Made by a program: the position numbers and the translations under genes | Notes under the pieces: model-generated | The model's database searches: none | The model's input: only the letters and a program-made list of their open reading frames with translations | What the model was told of the DNA's origin: nothing | NCBI GenBank assembly: GCA_002389675.1 | Contig: DGQF01000016.1 | Location: 1-47,728 of the forward strand | Reading direction: 5' to 3' | Source: Gammaproteobacteria bacterium UBA4421 | GTDB taxonomy: Bacteria; Pseudomonadota; Gammaproteobacteria; Pseudomonadales; Azotimanducaceae | Length of the DNA stretch: 47,728 nucleotides | Shown here: positions 9,121 to 17,198 of the stretch, one piece after another | Layout of the letters: every line of letters starts with the position of its first letter | Position numbering within the stretch: the stretch's first letter is position 1

Positions 9121-9873
9121 TTAAGCGATGACCACACTTTCTGGGTCTCCAACATGCCGCGCCACCATGGCCCTAAATGCCACACGCCCGGACCCGTACT
9201 TCACCAAATCCGCTTTAGCAAAAAGCGCAGCCTCGCGGCTTATCGGTTTGGGCGCACGCACTTTCATATGTGCCTCCGCCACCCGTTCCATCTGTATAAA
9301 ACTACCCACTGCCTCGGCAACGCTGGCCGCGGCTGTGAGTAACCCATGGTTTCTCAATATTATCGCCCGCATCGGACCCATCGCATCAGCAATACGTTGC
9401 CCAGCAGCCACACTCTGAACCTGAACTTCTTCATCATCGAACAACGCATGGTCCTCAAAGAAAACGCAGGATTCCTGTGTAATTGGTTGCAAAAGCCGGG
9501 CTTCAGCCGAAAAAGGTGTGCCCCAGGCGGTATGCACATGAACGGCGCTCACCGCCTCCGGTCGTGATCGCAAAATAGGATAGTGGATATAGTAACCCGC
9601 GACATTCACTGCACCTTCGCCCTCGGCCAGAGACCCATCAGGCGCAACCAAGACAAGATCCCGGGTCGTCACGCGATGATAGGGTACGCCATAGCGCAAC
9701 ATCCAAAAATGATCTGTTCGCTCGGGGTCACGGGCGCTGATATGACCATCGCCAGCATCCCCCCACCGATTCGCTGCGAGCAATCGATAACCCAGCGCAC
9801 AATCGCGTAAGCGCCGCGCGCGAATCTCTTGGGGTGTTCTTTGCTGCGACTGATCTTTTTCACGCTGGGTCAT
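9121..9873 (-). CDS. Class II aldolase/adducin family protein
   Basis: 250 residues with the class II aldolase zinc ligands His112 and His114 (HVHTAWG) and His176 (RNHGLL). N-terminal GDGHISAR matches the family's G-x-G-N/H-x-S-x-R phosphate/substrate loop. Members include fuculose-phosphate aldolase, ribulose-5-phosphate epimerase and decarboxylases; the substrate here cannot be fixed. The first 15 residues are hydrophilic and variable. Transcription probably starts at the extended -10 promoter near 9960, leaving a leader of about 80 bases. The downstream partner is the short acyl-CoA-dehydrogenase-like gene. Confidence 0.88.
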   Translation of the reverse strand: MTQREKDQSQQRTPQEIRARRLRDCALGYRLLAANRWGDAGDGHISARDPERTDHFWMLRYGVPYHRVTTRDLVLVAPDGSLAEGEGAVNVAGYYIHYPILRSRPEAVSAVHVHTAWGTPFSAEARLLQPITQESCVFFEDHALFDDEEVQVQSVAAGQRIADAMGPMRAIILRNHGLLTAAASVAEAVGSFIQMERVAEAHMKVRAPKPISREAALFAKADLVKYGSGRVAFRAMVARHVGDPESVVIA

Positions 9874-9959
9874 TCTTATGTCGTCTCTTTGAATTAATGA
9901 AAAGCAACAGACATCCGATTGGATTTTTAGCCTGCTCCATGACTCGCTTCTAGCACCGG

Positions 9960-9986
9960 ATTATACCATTTTGTCGCTTTAGTCTA
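9960..9986 (-). promoter_or_regulatory. Candidate extended -10 promoter for the aldolase gene
   Basis: On the minus strand a perfect TATAAT (9960-9965) is preceded by TGG (9966-9968), forming the extended -10 pattern TGnTATAAT. A partial -35, TAGACT (9981-9986), lies 15 bases upstream; the short spacer is tolerable for an extended -10 promoter. It points to the class II aldolase gene starting at 9873. Confidence 0.5.
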
Positions 9987-9995
9987 TTTAAACTG

Positions 9996-10007
9996 GCTCA
10001 GCTGAGC
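9996..10007. promoter_or_regulatory. 12-base perfect palindrome, possible operator
   Basis: GCTCAGCTGAGC is a perfect palindrome located about 10 bases upstream of the -35 element of the candidate aldolase promoter. The position suits a dimeric activator or repressor; no regulator gene is adjacent. Confidence 0.3.
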
Positions 10008-10081
10008 AAAGGTTGATTCGCACATTCAACCCGCAGCTTTTTTGATGCTGCAGGTCAGTTTTTCTTAAAAAAACCATTGTC

Positions 10082-12451
10082 TCAATTGTTCAAGGCACCC
10101 GCTTCAATCCAACTCTTGATTTGATCAGTCACCGTCTCGGACAAATAAGGTCCACCCAGCGGCATCTGTCCGCCAACGCTATTTGTGCCAATGACCTTTT
10201 GGTAGAGATAACTATTTTGCGCATCTCCGGCCTCAATGATGTTCAGTGAAGGCACCTCGCTGCTACTCACCCCAACCGTATATTCATACGTTAGTCCCGC
10301 CTCTAAACTCAGTCCCTGAGAGGGTGCTCCCCCACCATGGCACCCCGAGCAAAGAGGTGTAAACACACTCGTTTGCAGCTCTGATAGCGTCGTTGCTGCT
10401 ACCACCGGAGCTGAAGATGCAAAATACCAGTTGTCGAAGAATACGGTGCCGTTGCCTTGCACTTTAAATTGAATCACATCAACCAAGTCAACCGCGCTGG
10501 CGAAGACACTTAAAGGTATGTCCACACTGACCCACTCATTCGTGACCACAGGGAGCGCATAGGGCAATTCTTGCGGACCTGTACTGACCAGAGAAAAGGA
10601 TAAATCCGTGGCATCGTTGGTCCAAAAATCCAGATGAATCGATTCATAATCGGAAACATCCAAGGGCGCGGCAAATTCGGTACCTTGATAATTTAGCGCC
10701 GTATATTTCAACGTATCATTGCCGTCGATGGCTTCGATGGCCACCGCCGTTGTTTGATCCCAATCCGGGTCAAAATTTGTGCCCTCGAGGATCGAATAGC
10801 TATCGCTAAAAATCGCTAGCACATTCTCAGGCGCAAGCAGAGGTATCGGAGCTGCGGTGGCCGGGCGAACAACCACAGGCTGATCAGGATCCGCAGGCAA
10901 AACTTGCCCCCCATAAGTCAAATCATCCCAGTAAAACCCCACCGACTGCGTGCCACCGCGCGTGCCCTCGTCATAGCGCACAACAAACTTACCGTAAGAT
11001 GCCAGCGGATCGATAACACCCCCGGAGGGCTCGGAAAAATCAAAATAAAGCGTCTCCCATTCACCGATTTTTTGTGTTCGTTCAGTGGCTTCAACAAAAA
11101 CCGTCCCATCATCAACAACTTCCAATGCCAACGTCACCCGTTTATTGGCGGCTGGGCTGGAAAACTTCATAGCCACAACCGAATCATCTGCGGTCAAACT
11201 GACGGTCAGATCTGGCAATACCTCAGTGCCTGCAATCACCCAACTGCCTGCACGAGGGTCAGCATCTGCTCCTTTCTCGGAATATAAAACCCGGTTATCC
11301 GGATCTTGCGGATCTACAACCAGTCCCGTTGCAACTGCAGCAGATGGGTATTCGCCAAACGTATAGGACGCCGTGACATCTTCGAAGTCTAATTTGAACT
11401 GAATCTGAGGCGCACAAGCATCGGCACCCAAACCGCCGTGGGTCACGTCATCCCAGTAAAAAGTTTGCACCGAACCCGTTCCCGCATTGTCTGCGTCATA
11501 AAACACAACAATCTTGGCATAACTCGCCGAAGCTGAAATCTCACCCGCTGACGGATTAGACATATCAAAAGCCAACGTTTCCCACTGTTGCGCCTTCGTG
11601 GCGACTGCCGTCGCCTCGACAAAATTGGTATCGTCGTCCAGATCTTCTAATTTCAGTTTGATCGTTTTGCCTGCCTGCGGACTCCAAAAGCGCAACGTAA
11701 CCAACGCATCCGTCGCCGAAAGAGGCACGATTTTATTCGCCTGCGTCGGCGATCCTTCAATCACAAGCGAGCCTCCCCATGCCAGAGAGGCGGCATCTTT
11801 CTGGGAAACCACAACCGTGTTGCCACCCGATACTGGATCCACTGTCAGCATGGACGGTGCCGCAGTCCGACCTGCGCTAGAATCTGGTGCAAAGTCCACA
11901 AATGTAAACACGGATGCCGGATTTTCGAAATCGTAAATCGTTTGCAGCGGCGCCTCACAGGCCAACGAACAACCATTCTGGCAATAGCGCAAGTTTTTAT
12001 CGTCCGTCAAAGCGCTCACAGAAGCACCTTCCTCGCCGCTCAAATCTGCAAAGGTGATGGAGAAAGTGACCGTGCCCTCATCATCATCCTCGGTCATCAC
12101 TATACTGGCTTGCCAAGATCGTTCGCTGCCTTCAACCAATGCCGAACGTCCACCAATCGTCACCGTTGGCAGCGTTAGCCCTTCACTGGCCTCAAAAATC
12201 AGCAAAGCAGTCTCACCCAACGCCACCTCGTGGGAAGCGTCTTGAGCATTGGCAAGCGTTACAGAGGTCAAAAATGGCGCGGTGCCATCCGGTCCTGAAA
12301 CGGGATCAGCGCCACTGTTGCCGTCATCGCTCGCCCGCCCGCATGCAACCAACAACGGCAGCAGTAGCCAGAGACTCCAACGAACGGCACAAATGCGCGG
12401 CAACATGCTTCCCAATATGTTGTCTATGCAAAGCGATCGAGAAAATTTCAT
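10082..12451 (-). CDS. Lipoprotein with carbohydrate-binding-like modules and C-terminal cytochrome c domain
   Basis: 789 residues from the ATG at 12451. A more typical signal peptide starts at the internal ATG at 12406 (MLPRIC..., lipobox LLVAC, lipidated cysteine at residue 22 of that form); both starts have purine-rich upstream sequence. After a Ser/Gly/Asp-rich linker come an Ig-like segment, two homologous beta-sandwich modules (each ending FYWDDVTHGG or FYWDDLTYGG), a third related module ending VFFDNWYF, and a C-terminal domain with one haem-binding CSGCH (701-705) and a possible axial Met (763, in GGQMPLGG). The modules resemble non-catalytic carbohydrate-binding domains; no catalytic domain is visible. 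It is probably a surface- or periplasm-anchored redox lipoprotein, divergent from the cytochrome-porin gene. Confidence 0.8.
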   Translation of the reverse strand: MKFSRSLCIDNILGSMLPRICAVRWSLWLLLPLLVACGRASDDGNSGADPVSGPDGTAPFLTSVTLANAQDASHEVALGETALLIFEASEGLTLPTVTIGGRSALVEGSERSWQASIVMTEDDDEGTVTFSITFADLSGEEGASVSALTDDKNLRYCQNGCSLACEAPLQTIYDFENPASVFTFVDFAPDSSAGRTAAPSMLTVDPVSGGNTVVVSQKDAASLAWGGSLVIEGSPTQANKIVPLSATDALVTLRFWSPQAGKTIKLKLEDLDDDTNFVEATAVATKAQQWETLAFDMSNPSAGEISASASYAKIVVFYDADNAGTGSVQTFYWDDVTHGGLGADACAPQIQFKLDFEDVTASYTFGEYPSAAVATGLVVDPQDPDNRVLYSEKGADADPRAGSWVIAGTEVLPDLTVSLTADDSVVAMKFSSPAANKRVTLALEVVDDGTVFVEATERTQKIGEWETLYFDFSEPSGGVIDPLASYGKFVVRYDEGTRGGTQSVGFYWDDLTYGGQVLPADPDQPVVVRPATAAPIPLLAPENVLAIFSDSYSILEGTNFDPDWDQTTAVAIEAIDGNDTLKYTALNYQGTEFAAPLDVSDYESIHLDFWTNDATDLSFSLVSTGPQELPYALPVVTNEWVSVDIPLSVFASAVDLVDVIQFKVQGNGTVFFDNWYFASSAPVVAATTLSELQTSVFTPLCSGCHGGGAPSQGLSLEAGLTYEYTVGVSSSEVPSLNIIEAGDAQNSYLYQKVIGTNSVGGQMPLGGPYLSETVTDQIKSWIEAGALNN

Positions 12452-12667
12452 GCGAATCCCTGACGGTTTTATCTGCGGTAGCGTCAGTATAAGGGGGTTT
12501 TAGGTTCGCGTAGCGCAATCACCTATCCTTCTCACGCAAAACAGGGAACTGTGTCCCAACTTTATCGATCACACTTGAACTTACCGCACACCTTTTTTGC
12601 CTTTGCCTTTTCGAATCCGCAAGTTGCCGGGAGACTCTTACCTTGATAAATCGATTATGGATAAACG

Positions 12668-13732
12668 ATGCCTCGGATTACTCTCGCACTCGGCCTCCTT
12701 GCCTGCTCACTTACGGCATGGGCCGAACCTTATATCGCAATAGAACAGGGGCTGCAGTGCAGTGCTTGCCATACCAACCCCAGCGGCGGTGGCCAACGCA
12801 CCGCGTATGGGAATATCTATGCACAAACACAAATGCCCGCAACCGGCAACGCCGCGGGCAGAAACGTTTGGAATGGCCGTTTAGGTGAATGGTTTTCAGT
12901 TGGGGCGAATGCCCGATATTCAGCGACCCAAACGGATATTGACGGCCTAGATACCAATCTAAACTTCGCCACCGAGCGCGCATCCCTCTACCTCGCCGCT
13001 GAGGTTAACGATCGATTGACCCTCTACATCGACCAACAGGTGGCGCCCAATGGCTCCTTAAACCGAGAAGCGTGGGCTAAATTTCAATTCGGCAGTTACT
13101 ACCTCAAAGCGGGAAAAATGTGGATGCCTTTTGGATGGCGCTTGGAGGACGACGAAAGCTTCGTCAGGCAACTCAGCGGTATCAATATGACACAAGGTGA
13201 TGACGGTGTGGAGCTTGGCTGGGAATCCTCTGGCTATACCGCACAAATCAGCGTAACCAATGGCAATGGGGGCCGAGCTGAGCGCGACGATGGCAAACAA
13301 ATTTCGGTTCGACTGAGCAAAACATTCAACGCCATGACGCTGGGCATTAGCGCGCTAACTAACAATACCGATAATGTTGACCGACAGGCCTTGGGATTGT
13401 TCGCAGGCCTGCGCACTGGCCCCGTGAGTTGGTTATTCGAATATGACATGCTAAACGACGATCTGCCATCCGGCATTGATGTAGACACTGATGCCTCGTT
13501 GTTCGAAGCCAATTGGCTGATCAGCAAAGGGCACAATTTGAAATTCACCGCAGAATATTTATTCAACATCGACATGGGTGATGAAACCGACGAGCGCTAC
13601 AGTGTTGTTTATGAGACAACCCCCTGGCCCTTTACCCAGATCAGAGCCGGGTATCGCCAGCGTGACAGCGACAACCCAGACCCTCTGCGCAATTACGGCG
13701 AGGGTTTTGTCCAGATACACGGATTTTTCTAA
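12668..13732 (+). CDS. Monohaem cytochrome fused to outer-membrane beta-barrel (cytochrome-porin)
   Basis: 354 residues. A signal peptide (cleavage after AWA, residue 19) is followed almost at once by a single c-type haem site CSACH (31-35) with TNPSGGG after it and a possible axial Met56. From about residue 75 to the end the sequence alternates hydrophobic and polar residues in short strands with Asp/Gly/Asn turns and ends in GFVQIHGFF, a terminal Phe as expected of an outer-membrane barrel recognised by BAM. The plan (small cytochrome plus porin in one chain) recalls Cyc2-type fused cytochrome-porins, but this barrel is short and the heme segment is not obviously Cyc2, so homology is not claimed. 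GGA lies 8 bases before the ATG. Divergent from the cytochrome lipoprotein (216-base shared region). Confidence 0.78.
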   Translation: MPRITLALGLLACSLTAWAEPYIAIEQGLQCSACHTNPSGGGQRTAYGNIYAQTQMPATGNAAGRNVWNGRLGEWFSVGANARYSATQTDIDGLDTNLNFATERASLYLAAEVNDRLTLYIDQQVAPNGSLNREAWAKFQFGSYYLKAGKMWMPFGWRLEDDESFVRQLSGINMTQGDDGVELGWESSGYTAQISVTNGNGGRAERDDGKQISVRLSKTFNAMTLGISALTNNTDNVDRQALGLFAGLRTGPVSWLFEYDMLNDDLPSGIDVDTDASLFEANWLISKGHNLKFTAEYLFNIDMGDETDERYSVVYETTPWPFTQIRAGYRQRDSDNPDPLRNYGEGFVQIHGFF

Positions 13733-13740
13733 CCAATCCA

Positions 13741-13798
13741 CTTGGCGCGGTCCAGTGTAATGTTGGGCGCGCCGCCAAGGCCACTTATTCGCTTTTTT
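13741..13798 (+). terminator. Possible terminator after the cytochrome-porin gene
   Basis: CTTGGCG (13741-13747) pairs perfectly with CGCCAAG (13773-13779), starting 8 bases after the stop. A run of six T lies at 13793-13798, 13 bases beyond the stem. The loop is long (25 bases) and the T-run is displaced, so this is a weak candidate. Confidence 0.25.
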
Positions 13799-13867
13799 AA
13801 CCAGCAGGTGGCTATTATTACCTAATTGTTTAGTATGCTACTCGAACGGCAAAAGAGACCCAAAATC

Positions 13868-13886
13868 TACACTGAAATGCAGTGTA
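13868..13886. promoter_or_regulatory. Inverted repeat in the leader of the 13916 operon
   Basis: TACACTG and CAGTGTA form a perfect 7-base inverted repeat around a 5-base centre (AAATG), ending 29 bases before the GTG start at 13916. It could be an operator for a dimeric regulator or an mRNA hairpin near the first ribosome site of the phosphatidyltransferase to pterin-synthase-like operon. Confidence 0.35.
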
Positions 13887-13915
13887 CTTTCGACACGTTG
13901 CGCAAATCAATTTGA

Positions 13916-14641
13916 GTGATCTTCCCACTGACCAGCCCGACAAAACAAACTCGAAACAACTTCGAGCAACAACACCAAAACTGGCTACTGCTCAACAGCG
14001 CCTCAGGCCTGCTGGCCTTAACCGTTCTAGCTTTTGGTATCGACTATGCCAAGCCCGTTGTCCTGACTTGGCTTGTCGTAAGCTACGCGGCGCTCATTAT
14101 CCTTTGCAAGCCCGAAAAGTCGCCAGCTGATCTGGCCACGATCAGCCGAGTGATTTTAAGCGCGTTAGCGTTTGCCTGGCCCGCAGGTGGCACAATTATC
14201 TTATATCTATTCGTTTTCGCGGCTATCACCGACGCCATCGACGGTTGGTTAGCGAGGCGCCACCATCCTACGGAATATGGCGCGGTTTTAGACATGGAAG
14301 CCGACCAGCTGTTGATTTTTTGCCTTGCTGCAGTCCTGAGTACAACCAGTGGACTTGGCATCACCTTACTTGTGCTGCCGGCTCTAAAATATGCCTTTAC
14401 GCTCGCACAAGCTGGACTCAAGCTAAAATTCGCAGACCCAAAACCGATGGATGGCGATAATTCTCGAGCCAAGACAATCTATGTATTGGGCTTGCTCGGC
14501 TTGATCATCAATCTCATCCCAGGCCTTCCTGTGGCTTTCGGCGATATCATCCTAACCATGGTCACGCTGTTGATCTCAGCTTCGTTTTTCCTCGACTTCG
14601 TGTGGCTGGTCCGTCATCGAGAATCAGGTATCAAGCCGTGA
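13916..14641 (+). CDS. CDP-alcohol phosphatidyltransferase family membrane protein
   Basis: 241 residues from a GTG start; an ATG is not available in frame nearby. About six membrane segments. The family signature is clear: D-x2-DG-x2-AR (DAIDGWLAR, about residues 106-114) followed by G-x3-D-x3-D (GAVLDMEAD). The gap between AR and the glycine is 7 residues, one fewer than the 8 I know from PgsA or PssA. Such enzymes swap CMP of a CDP-activated alcohol (usually CDP-diacylglycerol) for another alcohol in the inner membrane. First gene of an operon: the next start overlaps its stop by 4 bases (GTGA). Context with glycosyltransferase and methyltransferase genes suggests a specialised lipid or phosphodiester step rather than housekeeping phospholipid synthesis; that is inference. 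Confidence 0.85.
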   Translation: MIFPLTSPTKQTRNNFEQQHQNWLLLNSASGLLALTVLAFGIDYAKPVVLTWLVVSYAALIILCKPEKSPADLATISRVILSALAFAWPAGGTIILYLFVFAAITDAIDGWLARRHHPTEYGAVLDMEADQLLIFCLAAVLSTTSGLGITLLVLPALKYAFTLAQAGLKLKFADPKPMDGDNSRAKTIYVLGLLGLIINLIPGLPVAFGDIILTMVTLLISASFFLDFVWLVRHRESGIKP

Positions 14642-16224
14642 ACAACAGCGCGGCACAAGGACCGCTTGTAGCAACCCAGGAAATCTTCCATGCCCTTCCC
14701 TGGTTCGTTTGTATTCTCCTGACACTGACCGCACTCACCGGATACGCTAGTCTGGATGCGCTAATCTTACTCACGATAACCAGCCTGGTGCCTAATAGTT
14801 GGCGAGTTGCGCGGACAACGCTCAGTTTTTTCACCGGCGTTGTCTTCGCTATCGCCGTCTTACTCGCGTTTGCTGATTCTGCCCTAAACTACTTTTTCGC
14901 ACGTCGCGTCGACATTCAGTACGACTTGCTATTGATACCCACAGTTTGGGATCTGGTAGCCCAATCATCCGGATTCTTTACCGCCTTTTTTGTATTCGCT
15001 GCTGGCTTTAGTCTGCTGGCCGCCCTCGGCTGGCTCGGTGCCCAAGTGATCAAAAACAGCTTGCCAATCACCTCACTGCGCAGCGTGCGAATACCACTGC
15101 TGATCGCAACAGGATTTTTTGTTTGGGCGGAAGTTCCCAGTAAGTCCCCAACCAGCAGAACAGTCAGCGGCATCCAAGGTGCGGTAAATATTCACAACCG
15201 TGAGGACCCTTTTGAACAGGTTCTATTAGCGGCGGAAAACAAAGTTCTTACGTTACCCTGGAACCTGAAACAGGTATCTGGTCAGGACGTCATGCTCTTA
15301 TTTGTTGAATCATACGGGCGCGTTCTCTGGGACGATCCAGCCGCCCGCGCGGCGTTCGAACCCATTATCGAGCAGGGTCAGAAAGATCTGGAAGCCGCGG
15401 GGTATTATATCGCGAGCACATTTATGCACTCACCAACCTACAGTGGCCGCTCCTGGTTGGCACACATGAGCGTGCTGACGGGGGTGACAACCCGACATCA
15501 ATCCGAATGGCAAAGAATGCTCACTAGCCGAGTGCTGCCTTTGGCCCATTATTTCAACCTTGCCGGATATGAAACCGTTACAGTCGCGCCAAATATCGAT
15601 TTAACAGAATGGCCAGAGGGGGACTTCTTCCAATTCAAGAGGAATTTCTGGGCGCCACATATAAACTATAAGGGCCCACGTTACGGATGGTCGATGATGC
15701 CAGACCAATACCTGCTATTGCAGATCCATAAACAAATTATCGAACAAAGCACTGACCCCGTATTTGCCGAGGTCACATTAACCACAAGCCACGCCCCGTT
15801 CATTACCCCTCCATTTGTCGACGAAACACCCCTGAGCGAAGAGACGCTGATTGCAAAATACAACAGCCAGAAGCCGCCCAAAGGTGGCCTATTTTGGGAT
15901 TTAACCCCTGAAAATTACATCAGCTCGGTTAATTATTCACTCAAAAGCCTCTGGCACTTTCTAGCTAAAGAATACCCAAGGCAAGGCACGTTCATCGTTT
16001 TAGGTGATCATCAGCCACCCAATCCTGTGCATCGGGTTAACGCTCGCTCTCTGGGTCACCATTGGGATGTGCCTTTTCACCTGATCACCAAAGATAAAAC
16101 GATTTTCAATCGAGCGCTTGAATCTGGCTTTACCCCTGGCTTAATGCCTGACGAAAAAGCTGAGCCTGATCCAATGGAGGCTTCCTATTCGCTGCTCTTA
16201 ACTCTATTTAGCGAACAACCGTAA
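14638..16224 (+). CDS. Membrane-anchored alkaline-phosphatase-superfamily (sulfatase/LTA-synthase-like) protein
   Basis: 528 residues from the GTG at 14638, which overlaps the preceding stop as GTGA; an earlier in-frame GTG at 14602 lies inside the upstream gene. Four or five membrane segments occupy the first 170 residues, followed by a large extracytoplasmic domain. That domain starts with DVMLLFVESYG (metal-binding region), contains a YSGRSWLAHMS nucleophile-region candidate, and ends with VLGDHQPP, the conserved D-H metal site. The pattern fits phosphatase/phosphotransferase/sulfatase relatives such as LtaS or EptA, without identifying the reaction. The stop at 16222-16224 is one base before the next gene's GTG, so the genes are tightly coupled. 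Confidence 0.8.
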   Translation: MNNSAAQGPLVATQEIFHALPWFVCILLTLTALTGYASLDALILLTITSLVPNSWRVARTTLSFFTGVVFAIAVLLAFADSALNYFFARRVDIQYDLLLIPTVWDLVAQSSGFFTAFFVFAAGFSLLAALGWLGAQVIKNSLPITSLRSVRIPLLIATGFFVWAEVPSKSPTSRTVSGIQGAVNIHNREDPFEQVLLAAENKVLTLPWNLKQVSGQDVMLLFVESYGRVLWDDPAARAAFEPIIEQGQKDLEAAGYYIASTFMHSPTYSGRSWLAHMSVLTGVTTRHQSEWQRMLTSRVLPLAHYFNLAGYETVTVAPNIDLTEWPEGDFFQFKRNFWAPHINYKGPRYGWSMMPDQYLLLQIHKQIIEQSTDPVFAEVTLTTSHAPFITPPFVDETPLSEETLIAKYNSQKPPKGGLFWDLTPENYISSVNYSLKSLWHFLAKEYPRQGTFIVLGDHQPPNPVHRVNARSLGHHWDVPFHLITKDKTIFNRALESGFTPGLMPDEKAEPDPMEASYSLLLTLFSEQP

Positions 16225-16225
16225 C

Positions 16226-17170
16226 GTGCCGATACAACACCATCAAATCGATACAGAAGCACTTTGGCCGGCCTTGTTAGAGCTGCGCGAGTCGATGCAT
16301 GCCAATCCAAGTTATGCAGAAAAAATAAAAAGCTGGCACTTGCTCCGCGACTCTGGGAGCCGGTGGATACTGCGCGAGGGTGAGCAGAGCACCGCTTGGG
16401 TTTTAACCAACAAACTGATCAGTTTGAACTTACAGCAGGACCTGCCAGCCAATTTTTTCGATACTCTGGGGCTGGCGGCAAGGTATCTGGAATTACTGCA
16501 CCAACAATACAACTATAAGCAGAGTAACGAATTTCAGATCACTGCCAGCTGCGCACAAAGTCTTGACGGTTTCATCGCCACAAACACCGGCGATTCACAG
16601 TGGATCGGCAATAAACAAAATCTTGTTCATGCTCATAAACTACGGGCCTTACATGACGGCATCCTCGTTGGATCCGGCACTCTCCACAACGACGCACCAA
16701 AACTCACCGTGCGCCACGTTGAGGGCAAAAACCCAAGCAGATTTATCGCCACCCGAAATCCAAACCAACATCAGGAAGCTTTGGGCAAATTAAATATGCA
16801 AGGAACCTACGTTCTTCACTCACAAAAGCTGGCGACACCGGATTTACCCGAAGCGATTTGCTTTCACCATATCAAGAAAACCGACGAAGACGGATTTCTA
16901 AAACCGCAAGATATTGTTAAGGTAATCAGAGACTTGGGACTTCACAGCCTTTTGATCGAAGGCGGCGGCAAGACCCTTGCACACTTTTTGAAAGCCAATC
17001 TTATACAGTCAGCCGACGTGCAGATCGCGCCTATGTTGTTAGGTGATGGCCTAAAACCATTTGCCACGCCGCCCGTCGCAAGGATAAGTCAAAGCAAAGT
17101 CTTCCCCGCAAGGACCTTCACGCTCAACGACCAGGTTCTTTTATCCATGAACTTTACTGGCGACAACTAA
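16226..17170 (+). CDS. RibD C-terminal / dihydrofolate-reductase-fold reductase
   Basis: 314 residues from a GTG one base after the preceding stop. The C-terminal two thirds match the RibD-C/DHFR-like reductase fold: SLDGFIA (about residue 113), the HKLRALHDGILVGSGT block with TLHNDAPKLTVR, and LLIEGGGKTLAHFL followed by QIAPMLLGDG near the C-terminus. These enzymes reduce pyrimidine or pterin-like rings with NADPH. The first 90 residues are an extra domain of unknown function and are not the RibD deaminase (no zinc motif). Located between the membrane phosphatase-like gene and the pterin-synthase-fold gene, it may reduce a pteridine- or pyrimidine-derived intermediate; this is inference from context. 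Confidence 0.82.
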   Translation: MPIQHHQIDTEALWPALLELRESMHANPSYAEKIKSWHLLRDSGSRWILREGEQSTAWVLTNKLISLNLQQDLPANFFDTLGLAARYLELLHQQYNYKQSNEFQITASCAQSLDGFIATNTGDSQWIGNKQNLVHAHKLRALHDGILVGSGTLHNDAPKLTVRHVEGKNPSRFIATRNPNQHQEALGKLNMQGTYVLHSQKLATPDLPEAICFHHIKKTDEDGFLKPQDIVKVIRDLGLHSLLIEGGGKTLAHFLKANLIQSADVQIAPMLLGDGLKPFATPPVARISQSKVFPARTFTLNDQVLLSMNFTGDN

Positions 17171-17198
17171 GCGCCCGATGCACTAAGGAAATTATAAA

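Noticed and set aside
10033..10070. GCAGC/GCTGC hairpin with a following T-rich stretch, as a terminator for the lipoprotein gene
   Set aside because: The T-run follows on the plus strand, whereas the gene ending here is on the minus strand; the stem is only five bases.
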